Part shown: positions 43,809-53,809 of the stretch, piece by piece
Numbering within the stretch: the first letter of the stretch is position 1
How the letters are laid out: each line of letters begins with the position of its first letter
Assembly: GCA_947311845.1 (NCBI GenBank)
Contig: CAMZMU010000027.1
Location: 72,458,184-72,522,183, forward strand
Length of the DNA: 64,000 nucleotides
Direction: 5' to 3'
From: Poa pratensis
Taxonomy: Eukaryota > Streptophyta > Magnoliopsida > Poales > Poaceae
Made by a program: the position numbers and the translations under genes
Notes under the pieces: generated by a model
What the model was told of the DNA's origin: nothing
What the model saw: only the letters and a program-made list of their open reading frames with translations
Database searches by the model: none

Positions 43809-44136
43809 TAGTTCGACACACTTGTGATTTTGGTGGCCTGGATGCTTTGGAAACAGAGAAACGCACGAGTCTTTGGTCGAGTGCGGGACCAATGTACGGT
43901 GGAGCAGCTCCTTTACAGGATAGGGGATGAACTGCTTCTATGGCAGCAAGCAAGAGGAGGGCGGAGAGAGGAGAGGAGAGACGATGATGTGAGAGAGTAG
44001 TTATAGTAGAGTTGTGAGTGTGAGTGTGGAGTTTTACTGCCCTTTTGTTCGCATTATGGGTTCAGTATCTTGTAATTGTGTTTGTGCTCTCCTTCTATAT
44101 AAATAAGGTATGCCCTTTGCATACTCGTTAAAAAAA
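43809..44136 (+). mobile_element. 5'-truncated LINE-like retroposon, 13-bp target duplication
   Basis: TACTAGATGATGC occurs at 43796-43808 and 44137-44149. The 328-bp insert ends TTGTAATTGTGTTTGTGCTC, CTTCTATATAAATAAGG, CTCGTT plus A7, which is typical of a LINE 3' end. It lacks coding sequence, as expected for heavy 5' truncation. The target is the terminus of a Helitron (CTAG plus hairpin). Confidence 0.85.
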
Positions 44137-44138
44137 TA

Positions 44139-44170
44139 CTAGATGATGCCCCGCGCGTTGCGGCGGAATT
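44139..44170 (-). mobile_element. Helitron 3' terminus (minus strand); other end not found
   Basis: On the minus strand, CCGCCGCAACGCGCGGGG (hairpin-prone) is followed by CATCAT and CTAG, with T beyond: the layout of a Helitron 3' end. A matching TCTMTACTAT-type 5' end was not found to the right, so only the terminus is called. Confidence 0.6.
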
Positions 44171-45790
44171 TTTTAGCAAAAAACATAAACCTTGCAAGAG
44201 AAGTTTACTCTTGGTTAAAAATTGTAGCATAAATATTTCATAGGACTATTGTGCATAATTGATATTTTTAAAACATGATACTCCACCAAATATGATGACC
44301 TTGCAAATGTAACATCATCTATGCTATCGTTATTTAACTTATTGACCAGTAGGCATAATTTTCATGATTAATTCCAGAATAAAACACATAATCGCAAGAG
44401 GTACTAACATGTTAATCTCGAAAATACTGGACGTATTAATTAACATGAATAGCAGCAGGATATCTACAAACACAGCCATCAAAGCGAGACGAACGTACCG
44501 AACAGTTGTAGATGAAGTAGTCGTTGGAGCAGCGACGACATCAGCTCGAAGAAGATGTCGTTGGAGACGAAGCGCCCGCGAACCCGGATATCGTCCAGGA
44601 AGTCGAGCCGTGATGAAGAACTTGAAAGCAGTCGCGCAGAGCGCTTCCCAAAAATCTTATTCGCCCTCTCCCGTGCATGATCACTAGGTTAAGTGGTTCC
44701 GGAGACCTGCTGTCCCGTTCGCCGGTGCACGCCGGCGCACGGGATGGAGTAGACTACGGTGGCGGTGCAAGGCACGAGATTGGCAAAACCTTGATTGGTT
44801 CGATGTGTGTCGGCGCACGGTAGTGCAAGACATTATATAGTGCGGTTCGGAAAACCCTAACGGGTACAACGTGGGCCAACCACGTCACACACGTTCGAGT
44901 CGGTTACAGTAGCCCACGATCCGGTAGCGATCCGAATTGGCTAAGCTATACACGTACGCTGACACGACTCGACTCGTTTTCCTGAACAACAAAATTATAG
45001 GCATCGGCTCGGCTCATTCCCGCAACCCGCGACATGTCGTGACGAGACGGACGGACGACGGCGGAGGAGGAGGAGGAGTGCGCACGAGAGAGCCTTCTAT
45101 TTTCAACCAGCACACCAAGTGGTCGAACACTCCACTATATAAGGTGGTGCAACTCGGACGCGGACTTTTGGCTCACGGAGACACGCGAGGAGCGAATCTG
45201 GACGGTTGTGGTGACTTCACGATCCGTGGACAAGGTAGCATTAATAAAGGTGTAAATAGTAGCGGTGGGTTTATACGATGGTATACGAGCATGAATATGC
45301 ATTTAAGAGGGCGGGGTGCGCGTCACTAGGACGTGACGGTAGAGGTTGGTGGCCTCGGTCATTAAATTTGACGTTACGTTTTGACTGTGGGCTGCCTTTT
45401 TTTGAAAATTTTAACCACGCTGTGGGGGTAAAATGGCTGTTCGTGTTCTCATGTTGCGGATTATTTTCGCTTCGTTTTGGGCGGTGACGTTTTGACATTA
45501 GGGTGAGTTTTTTTTAATGTTTCACCACGCTGTTTTTTTTCGTGGTTGATTTTTTTTCCTCTGTGTGCGACCATTTTATTCGTTCGTGTTGTTTCCTCTA
45601 TGCTTTTCATCTCTTTGCTAAGAAAAATGGAATCAACGAAAAATGCTGGGGTTACACTACTAGAACGGAGAAACATTCATATATTGGCGATTACACAAAT
45701 ATAGGTGGAGATCTACGAGACATGAGGTAGCACGTAGGCGGCGGCGGGCATCGGTGGTCGACGGCGGTGAAGACTTCTGGCAAGCCACTG
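44171..45790. other. No gene recognised; possibly Helitron interior
   Basis: A plus-strand frame at 44364-44687 and minus frames nearby lack domains. The stretch includes GAGGAGGAGGAGGAG (45064) and AT-rich runs up to the 3' end of the SPF-A gene. Confidence 0.35.
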
Positions 45791-45798
45791 AATGACGC

Positions 45799-46185
45799 CT
45801 AGAACCGTGGGAGGACGCGCACGACGGGGTGGACGTGCGGGACACGTTTGTCGTGTACAAGCCACGGATTGACTTGGATGCAACACACAAGAGTGTCTCC
45901 CACCCAGTACACATCTCCGTGGAGAATGCGAGCTATGGAGTCGTCGAGGATGGCGTAGACGCCCGTCTTGTCGGCGCCACGACGCATCTTGTACTGGGTG
46001 TTGTCGCCATCGAAGTACTCGGTCAGCATGGTGTAGGCGGCTTGCCAGGTTGACAAGGTCCCACCAAAGACGAAGAACTGGACCGTGTGGCCCCATGACC
46101 ATGCGGCAGGGCCGACGAAGTCGACCGGGTGGCCGGCGAGCAGCGGCTCATCCACGCCCTGGATCTCGAGGTGCTCGTTCGCCAT
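45799..46185 (-). CDS. Small protein family member SPF-A (unknown function)
   Basis: Minus-strand frame of 128 residues from the ATG at 46183-46185, chosen because the SPF-B paralogue starts at the same point of the alignment; the frame is open further upstream but without similarity. Shared motifs with SPF-B and SPF-C: VDEPLLAGHPVDFVGP, VQFFVFGGT, a variable middle, GVYAILDD, LHGDVYWVGDTLVCCI, then VNPWLVHDKRVP. No signal peptide or membrane segment is evident; it is mixed alpha/beta by composition with conserved Trp and paired Cys (CC). I do not recognise the family. A TATA-like TATTTAG lies ~107 bp upstream, in the same place as in SPF-C. Conservation across three diverged loci argues that it is a real gene. 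Confidence 0.7.
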   Translation of the reverse strand: MANEHLEIQGVDEPLLAGHPVDFVGPAAWSWGHTVQFFVFGGTLSTWQAAYTMLTEYFDGDNTQYKMRRGADKTGVYAILDDSIARILHGDVYWVGDTLVCCIQVNPWLVHDKRVPHVHPVVRVLPRF

Positions 46186-46203
46186 GGAAGATTCTGGACT
46201 AGT

Positions 46204-46296
46204 GGTTGCTCGCCCAAATCTGGAAACTACGAGTGGATAAAGGGAAGCTGAGACAAGAAGATCCAGGGGTTGCTCGCCCAAATCTGGAAACTAAAT
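46204..46296. repeat. 25-bp direct repeat in the SPF-A leader
   Basis: GTTGCTCGCCCAAATCTGGA with AACTA occurs at about 46204 and 46270, 66 bp apart, between the TATA-like box and the start codon. Confidence 0.8.
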
Positions 46297-46298
46297 AG
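46291..46298 (-). promoter_or_regulatory. TATA-like box of SPF-A
   Basis: Minus strand GGCCTATTTAG, ~107 bp before the start codon. SPF-C has CGCCTATTTAAC at nearly the same distance. Confidence 0.5.
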
Positions 46299-46299
46299 G

Positions 46300-47180
46300 C
46301 CAGGAGGAGTAGAAGCGGTGGCTCATCTGTGTGGGTTCCTTCTGGTGATAGGAATGAAGCGTCGTATTCAATTCTAACCGTTGGGTGGTAAGTTTGTTCA
46401 CTGACACACAATACCTACTTTTACACGTGTGGACGAGTGCAAAGACACGCGTGTAAGTGCGGTGACATGACCTGGTGTGTGCTTCTTCAATCCTACCTGG
46501 TTTCGAGTACACACAAGATATTTGATTAACTTTTGTTTAAATGGATGTGTTTTAAAGTTGGAGAAAAAATTGTGAGTATTCATACTAGAAGAAACAACTT
46601 GCTTTATGTGTTTAAACTACCGAAAAGACATTTGCAAAAATAATAGTAAAATAACAATGAAATTGCAGAAAAAAATTGTACACGTGCGGATTGATCTGGA
46701 AATAAAAAGTATGGCATACTGTGTTTTGCACTATTGTGCTCTCACATTATGCCCCTGTAATTGAGAACGTGTAGTTTTCTCAATATGTACTTTAAACCAA
46801 GAATTGTTTAAACCTGTAATGTTTTACACCCGCACGACAGACAAAGTTTTGAGTTCCCCTTCAAAATCAAGAAGGTCCAAAATTATTTAAATTTGGATGC
46901 TAGTTCAGAAGTGTTTGGAACAAAACTATAAAGGCCGAAGGTAAAAGTGCCATTCAGTAAATTGAATGGTCAAATGTGTTGTGCTGGTAGAAATATAACA
47001 AACCTTACAATTACAACAAAGAGTAAAACAATATGTTGCAAAAATGCTACATGTAGTAAATAAAAAATGTAAGTAATTATGGAGACCAAAGAAAAAACAA
47101 AACAGATCGACAAAAAAAATACAATGACTTGATCATAGTTAAACATCCGTTACACAAGTGAGGTACATAATATTGCGATG
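46300..47180. other. Intergenic AT-rich DNA
   Basis: No frames or repeats of note between the SPF-A promoter and the G run left of the tandem array. Confidence 0.4.
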
Positions 47181-47182
47181 CC

Positions 47183-47202
47183 GGGGGGGGGGGGGGGGGG
47201 GG
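47183..47202. repeat. Homopolymer of 20 G
   Basis: An uninterrupted run of 20 G ends 43 bp left of the first unit of the 1,673-bp array. It could form a G-quadruplex. Confidence 0.8.
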
Positions 47203-47241
47203 CGGAGCGGTAGTTATATAAATCTAAAATGTAACTAGGTT

Positions 47242-47631
47242 TTAGCGATGGAGAGCCCTGACTGAAGGGAAGACGCTTGGAGTACAGTAGTCATGGAGGA
47301 TAGCTGGGTTGACTTTGATGCAGCAGACGAGGGTGTCCCCAACCCAGTAGATGTCGCCGTGGAGCCTGTGTGCCTCACCTTCGGTGAGCATCATGGTGAA
47401 GACTCTGCCTCCGTCAGGGCCGGGCATGGGGATGTAGGTGTCTCGCTGTCGACGGCCAACATATGTGTCCTTTAGGACCTTGGCTGCTGCGTCCCGAGCA
47501 GACATTGATCCTCCGAAAACGAAGAATTGTAGGGTGTTGCCGTCAGGGTGGGGAGGCGGACCGATGAACTCGACTGGATGGGCGGAGAGGATGGGTTCGT
47601 CGACAACTAGCATAAAGTCCTCCCACGCCAT
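47242..47631 (-). CDS. SPF-B copy 1, native 129-residue small protein
   Basis: Minus-strand frame from ATG at 47629-47631 to TAA at 47242-47244. The start matches SPF-A and lies after a leader CCAACACCAGCGAATCTGTT. Motifs: VDEPILSAHPVEFIGPPPHP, LQFFVFGGSMSARDAAAKVL, PMPGPDGGRVFTMML, LHGDIYWVGDTLVCCIKVNP, and the native end VRALHR. The stop codon lies just outside array unit 1, in unduplicated flank, so this is the only copy with the original C-terminus. Function unknown. The gene is intact, and its sequence is shared almost exactly with three further tandem copies. Confidence 0.75.
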   Translation of the reverse strand: MAWEDFMLVVDEPILSAHPVEFIGPPPHPDGNTLQFFVFGGSMSARDAAAKVLKDTYVGRRQRDTYIPMPGPDGGRVFTMMLTEGEAHRLHGDIYWVGDTLVCCIKVNPAILHDYCTPSVFPSVRALHR

Positions 47632-48887
47632 TGCAACAGATTCGCTGGTGTTGGAGATGTCGGATTTGGGAGGTGAAGAGAGATGGGATTTGGGAGGGGA
47701 GTGGAGCGTGGTGGTGGGGATGATGGGCGCACCTTCTACCGTTGAGAATCTAAAAGGAGAAGAGAGTTACTGAGGGAGTGGGGGTTGGAGCTGTGGTTGC
47801 CCCAACTGCTTTCATAAATTCATGTGTCTCACAAAATGGAGACCGCGCCCATATGTAAAAGAGAGTTGGAAAGTGGAAAGATTTTGAATATTAACATAAT
47901 TTTGTAAATTTACAATTTATGTATTTCAGAATCCAAATATTTAATGGTTTATGGCCCCATGATACTGATGGGTCAGCGCATAAATTATTAGAATTTGAAA
48001 TTATCTTTTATTTGAATAAACTGTTTGTTGGATTTGTTCATGTTCGAGATATTGTTTGTTACATAAATAATGATTTTCTGGAACTTTGTAGCATCGACAA
48101 CCCTATTTAGCGTGAGCCATTGTTTGCTGTCTATTTGTTACAAATCTATGGTGAATTATTCGTATTATTGATTTTTTAATGGCGTTTTTTGTGTGGGTTG
48201 ATTGGGATATTTGTGGGAACAATAATGTTTAAAGTGTTGTAGCATCGACAACCCTATTTAAAGTGTCTCACACATTTAAAGTGTTGTAGCATCGACAACC
48301 CTATTTAGCGCGAGCCATTGTTTGATGTCTATTCGTTACAAAACTATAGTGAATTATTCGTATTATTGATTTTTTAATGGAGTTTTTTGTGTGGGTTGAT
48401 TGGGATATTTGTGAGAACAATAATGTTTAAATGTTGGTCAAAGTTAGGCTTGACAGGCGTGTATCAAACGTTTAAATGATTAAATGTTTAAATTCATGTA
48501 TCAAATGTGTTTCTCAAACTATGGCGTACTCAAGAGTAAAAAGAAGTGTTTTTGGCCTTGGAACATAAGAGTTAGGGACAAAATGACCAGAGCCAGCTTA
48601 TCCATCATAATAAAAAAACAAAACATAAAGAGTTTTTACTACGGTGACGCACAAATCTCGCCCAGAAGGCAACACTTGGTGCTCAGATCGCGCCCGGAAC
48701 GTGTCAGTTCATGCCAAGAGCACGACCAGCAGGTGTTCGGCCAAAATACATCCGACCAAGAAAAAGCTCATAGTAATATTACCCACTCTCTTAGCTGGTA
48801 TCGCTGGAGTCGTCAAAGCCGGACATGATCTCGTCAACCCACTCGTTGATGGCTTCGTCTGCCCCGTCGACATCTTCGCTGACCTTC

Positions 48888-49304
48888 TCAAAATTCAGCT
48901 CGATGTACTCCTCCTCGACGATGGAGAGCCCTGACTGAAGGGAAGACGCTTGGAGTACAGTAGTCATGGAGGATAGCTGGGTTGACTTTGATGCAGCAGA
49001 CGAGGGTGTCCCCAACCCAGTAGATGTCGCCGTGGAGCCTGTGTGCCTCACCTTCGGTGAGCATCATGGTGAAGACTCTGCCTCCGTCAGGGCCGGGCAT
49101 GGGGATGTAGGTGTCTCGCTGTCGACGGCCAACATATGTGTCCTTTAGGACCTTGGCTGCTGCGTCCCGAGCAGACATTGATCCTCCGAAAACGAAGAAT
49201 TGTAGGGTGTTGCCGTCAGGGTGGGGAGGCGGACCGATGAACTCGACTGGATGGGCGGAGAGGATGGGTTCGTCGACAACTAGCATAAAGTCCTCCCACG
49301 CCAT
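48888..49304 (-). CDS. SPF-B copy 2, with fused C-terminal tail
   Basis: The same protein as copy 1 to VRALHR, but the array joint removes the native stop. The frame runs into antisense-frame B3 gene sequence, adding RGGVHRAEF before a stop (138 residues). The promoter and leader are duplicated with it, so it should be expressed like copy 1. Whether the tail affects stability is unknown. Confidence 0.7.
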   Translation of the reverse strand: MAWEDFMLVVDEPILSAHPVEFIGPPPHPDGNTLQFFVFGGSMSARDAAAKVLKDTYVGRRQRDTYIPMPGPDGGRVFTMMLTEGEAHRLHGDIYWVGDTLVCCIKVNPAILHDYCTPSVFPSVRALHRRGGVHRAEF

Positions 49305-50560
49305 TGCAACAGATTCGCTGGTGTTGGAGATGTCGGATTTGGGAGGTGAAGAGAGATGGGATTTGGGAGGGGAGTGGAGCGTGGTGGTGGGGATGATGGG
49401 CGCACCTTCTACCGTTGAGAATCTAAAAGGAGAAGAGAGTTACTGAGGGAGTGGGGGTTGGAGCTGTGGTTGCCCCAACTGCTTTCATAAATTCATGTGT
49501 CTCACAAAATGGAGACCGCGCCCATATGTAAAAGAGAGTTGGAAAGTGGAAAGATTTTGAATATTAACATAATTTTGTAAATTTACAATTTATGTATTTC
49601 AGAATCCAAATATTTAATGGTTTATGGCCCCATGATACTGATGGGTCAGCGCATAAATTATTAGAATTTGAAATTATCTTTTATTTGAATAAACTGTTTG
49701 TTGGATTTGTTCATGTTCGAGATATTGTTTGTTACATAAATAATGATTTTCTGGAACTTTGTAGCATCGACAACCCTATTTAGCGTGAGCCATTGTTTGC
49801 TGTCTATTTGTTACAAATCTATGGTGAATTATTCGTATTATTGATTTTTTAATGGCGTTTTTTGTGTGGGTTGATTGGGATATTTGTGGGAACAATAATG
49901 TTTAAAGTGTTGTAGCATCGACAACCCTATTTAAAGTGTCTCACACATTTAAAGTGTTGTAGCATCGACAACCCTATTTAGCGCGAGCCATTGTTTGATG
50001 TCTATTCGTTACAAAACTATAGTGAATTATTCGTATTATTGATTTTTTAATGGAGTTTTTTGTGTGGGTTGATTGGGATATTTGTGAGAACAATAATGTT
50101 TAAATGTTGGTCAAAGTTAGGCTTGACAGGCGTGTATCAAACGTTTAAATGATTAAATGTTTAAATTCATGTATCAAATGTGTTTCTCAAACTATGGCGT
50201 ACTCAAGAGTAAAAAGAAGTGTTTTTGGCCTTGGAACATAAGAGTTAGGGACAAAATGACCAGAGCCAGCTTATCCATCATAATAAAAAAACAAAACATA
50301 AATAGTTTTTACTACGGTGACGCACAAATCTCGCCCAGAAGGCAACACTTGGTGCTCAGATCGCGCCCGGAACGTGTCAGTTCATGCCCAGAGCGCGACC
50401 AGCAGGTGTTCGGCCAAAATACATCCGACCAAGAAAAAGCTCATAGTAATATTACCCACTCTCTTAGCTGGTATCGCTGGAGTCGTCAAAGCCGGACATG
50501 ATCTCGTCAACCCACTCGTTGATGGCTTCGTCTGCCCCGTCGACATCTTCGCTGACCTTC

Positions 50561-50977
50561 TCAAAATTCAGCTCGATGTACTCCTCCTCGACGATGGAGA
50601 GCCCTGACTGAAGGGAAGACGCTTGGAGTACAGTAGTCATGGAGGATAGCTGGGTTGACTTTGATGCAGCAGACGAGGGTGTCCCCAACCCAGTAGATGT
50701 CGCCGTGGAGCCTGTGTGCCTCACCTTCGGTGAGCATCATGGTGAAGACTCTGCCTCCGTCAGGGCCGGGCATGGGGATGTAGGTGTCTCGCTGTCGACG
50801 GCCAACATATGTGTCCTTTAGGACCTTGGCTGCTGCGTCCCGAGCAGACATTGATCCTCCGAAAACGAAGAATTGTAGGGTGTTGCCGTCAGGGTGGGGA
50901 GGCGGACCGATGAACTCGACTGGATGGGCGGAGAGGATGGGTTCGTCGACAACTAGCATAAAGTCCTCCCACGCCAT
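50561..50977 (-). CDS. SPF-B copy 3, with fused C-terminal tail
   Basis: Encodes the same 138 residues as copy 2, including the RGGVHRAEF tail created by the joint. Its unit appears identical to unit 2, pointing to the most recent duplication step. Confidence 0.7.
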   Translation of the reverse strand: MAWEDFMLVVDEPILSAHPVEFIGPPPHPDGNTLQFFVFGGSMSARDAAAKVLKDTYVGRRQRDTYIPMPGPDGGRVFTMMLTEGEAHRLHGDIYWVGDTLVCCIKVNPAILHDYCTPSVFPSVRALHRRGGVHRAEF

Positions 50978-52233
50978 TGCAACAGATTCGCTGGTGTTGG
51001 AGATGTCGGATTTGGGAGGTGAAGAGAGATGGGATTTGGGAGGGGAGTGGAGCGTGGTGGTGGGGATGATGGGCGCACCTTCTACCGTTGAGAATCTAAA
51101 AGGAGAAGAGAGTTACTGAGGGAGTGGGGGTTGGAGCTGTGGTTGCCCCAACTGCTTTCATAAATTCATGTGTCTCACAAAATGGAGACCGCGCCCATAT
51201 GTAAAAGAGAGTTGGAAAGTGGAAAGATTTTGAATATTAACATAATTTTGTAAATTTACAATTTATGTATTTCAGAATCCAAATATTTAATGGTTTATGG
51301 CCCCATGATACTGATGGGTCAGCGCATAAATTATTAGAATTTGAAATTATCTTTTATTTGAATAAACTGTTTGTTGGATTTGTTCATGTTCGAGATATTG
51401 TTTGTTACATAAATAATGATTTTCTGGAACTTTGTAGCATCGACAACCCTATTTAGCGTGAGCCATTGTTTGCTGTCTATTTGTTACAAATCTATGGTGA
51501 ATTATTCGTATTATTGATTTTTTAATGGCGTTTTTTGTGTGGGTTGATTGGGATATTTGTGGGAACAATAATGTTTAAAGTGTTGTAGCATCGACAACCC
51601 TATTTAAAGTGTCTCACACATTTAAAGTGTTGTAGCATCGACAACCCTATTTAGCGCGAGCCATTGTTTGATGTCTATTCGTTACAAAACTATAGTGAAT
51701 TATTCGTATTATTGATTTTTTAATGGAGTTTTTTGTGTGGGTTGATTGGGATATTTGTGAGAACAATAATGTTTAAATGTTGGTCAAAGTTAGGCTTGAC
51801 AGGCGTGTATCAAACGTTTAAATGATTAAATGTTTAAATTCATGTATCAAATGTGTTTCTCAAACTATGGCGTACTCAAGAGTAAAAAGAAGTGTTTTTG
51901 GCCTTGGAACATAAGAGTTAGGGACAAAATGACCAGAGCCAGCTTATCCATCATAATAAAAAAACAAAACATAAATAGTTTTTACTACGGTGACGCACAA
52001 ATCTCGCCCAGAAGGCAACACTTGGTGCTCAGATCGCGCCCGGAACGTGTCAGTTCATGCCCAGAGCGCGACCAGCAGGTGTTCGGCCAAAATACATCCG
52101 ACCAAGAAAAAGCTCATAGTAATATTACCCACTCTCTTAGCTGGTATCGCTGGAGTCGTCAAAGCCGGACATGATCTCGTCAACCCACTCGTTGATGGCT
52201 TCGTCTGCCCCGTCGACATCTTCGCTGACCTTC

Positions 52234-52650
52234 TCAAAATTCAGCTCGATGTACTCCTCCTCGACGATGGAGAGCCCTGACTGAAGGGAAGACGCTTGGA
52301 GTACAGTAGTCATGGAGGATAGCTGGGTTGACTTTGATGCAGCAGACGAGGGTGTCCCCAACCCAGTAGATGTCGCCGTGGAGCCTGTGTGCCTCACCTT
52401 CGGTGAGCATCATGGTGAAGACTCTGCCTCCGTCAGGGCCGGGCATGGGGATGTAGGTGTCTCGCTGTCGACGGCCAACATATGTGTCCTTTAGGACCTT
52501 GGCTGCTGCGTCCCGAGCAGACATTGATCCTCCGAAAACGAAGAATTGTAGGGTGTTGCCGTCAGGGTGGGGAGGCGGACCGATGAACTCGACTGGATGG
52601 GCGGAGAGGATGGGTTCGTCGACAACTAGCATAAAGTCCTCCCGCGCCAT
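52234..52650 (-). CDS. SPF-B copy 4, tail plus W3R change
   Basis: As copies 2 and 3, but residue 3 is Arg instead of Trp (MAREDF against MAWEDF, codon CGG/TGG at 52642-52644). Upstream it has the unit-4-specific differences. Its unit is followed on the right by the native remainder of the B3 gene. Confidence 0.7.
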   Translation of the reverse strand: MAREDFMLVVDEPILSAHPVEFIGPPPHPDGNTLQFFVFGGSMSARDAAAKVLKDTYVGRRQRDTYIPMPGPDGGRVFTMMLTEGEAHRLHGDIYWVGDTLVCCIKVNPAILHDYCTPSVFPSVRALHRRGGVHRAEF

Positions 52651-53809
52651 TGCAACAGATTCGCTGGTGTTGGAGATGTCAGATTTGGGAGGTGAAGAGA
52701 GATGGGATTTGGGAGGGGAGTGGAGCGTGGTGGTGGGGATGATGGGCGCACCATCTACCGTTGAGAATCTAAAAGGAGAAGAGAGTTACTGAGGGAGTGG
52801 GGGTTGGAGCTGTGGTTGCCCCAACTGCTTTCATAAATTCATGTGTCTCACAAAATGGAGACCGCGCCCATATGTAAAAGAGAGTTGGAAAGTGGAAAGA
52901 TTTTGAATATTAACATAATTTTGTAAATTTACAATTTATGTATTTCAGAATCCAAACATTTAATGGTTTATGGCCCCATGATACTGATGGGTCAGCGCAT
53001 AAATTATTAGAATTTGAAATTATCTTTTATTTGAATAAACTGTTTGTTGGATTTGTTCATGTTCGAGATATTGTTTGTTACATAAATAATGATTTTCTGG
53101 AACTTTGTAGCATCGACAACCCTATTTAGCGTGAGCCATTGTTTGCTGTCTATTTGTTACAAATCTATGGTGAATTATTCGTATTATTGATTTTTTAATG
53201 GCGTTTTTTGTGTGGGTTGATTGGGATATTTGTGGGAACAATAATGTTTAAAGTGTTGTAGCATCGACAACCCTATTTAAAGTGTCTCACACATTTAAAG
53301 TGTTGTAGCATCGACAACCCTATTTAGCGCGAGCCATTGTTTGATGTCTATTCGTTACAAAACTATAGTGAATTATTCGTATTATTGATTTTTTAATGGA
53401 GTTTTTTGTGTGGGTTGATTGGGATATTTGTGAGAACAATAATGTTTAAATGTTGGTCAAAGTTAGGCTTGACAGGCGTGTATCAACCGTTTAAATGATT
53501 AAATGTTTAAATTCATGTATCAAATGTGTTTCTCAAACTATGGCGTACTCAAGAGTAAAAAGAAGTGTTTTTGGCCTTGGAACATAAGAGTTAGGGACAA
53601 AATGACCAGAGCCAGCTTATCCATCATAATAAAAAAACAAAACATAAAGAGTTTTTACTACGGTGACGCACAAATCTCGCCCAGAAGGCAACACTTGGTG
53701 CTCAGATCGCGCCCGGAACGTGTCAGTTCATGCCCAGAGCGCGACCAGCAGGTGTTCGGCCAAAATACATCCGACCAAGAAAAAGCTCATAGTAATATTA
53801 CCCACTCTC

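Noticed and set aside
44364..44687. 107-codon plus-strand frame
   Set aside because: Composition switches sharply midway and no domain or splice signal was found.
47293..52792. Plus-strand frames opposite SPF-B (60 and 111 codons, repeated four times)
   Set aside because: They are antisense shadows of SPF-B; their apparent conservation follows from the array. SPF-A and SPF-C do not conserve them.
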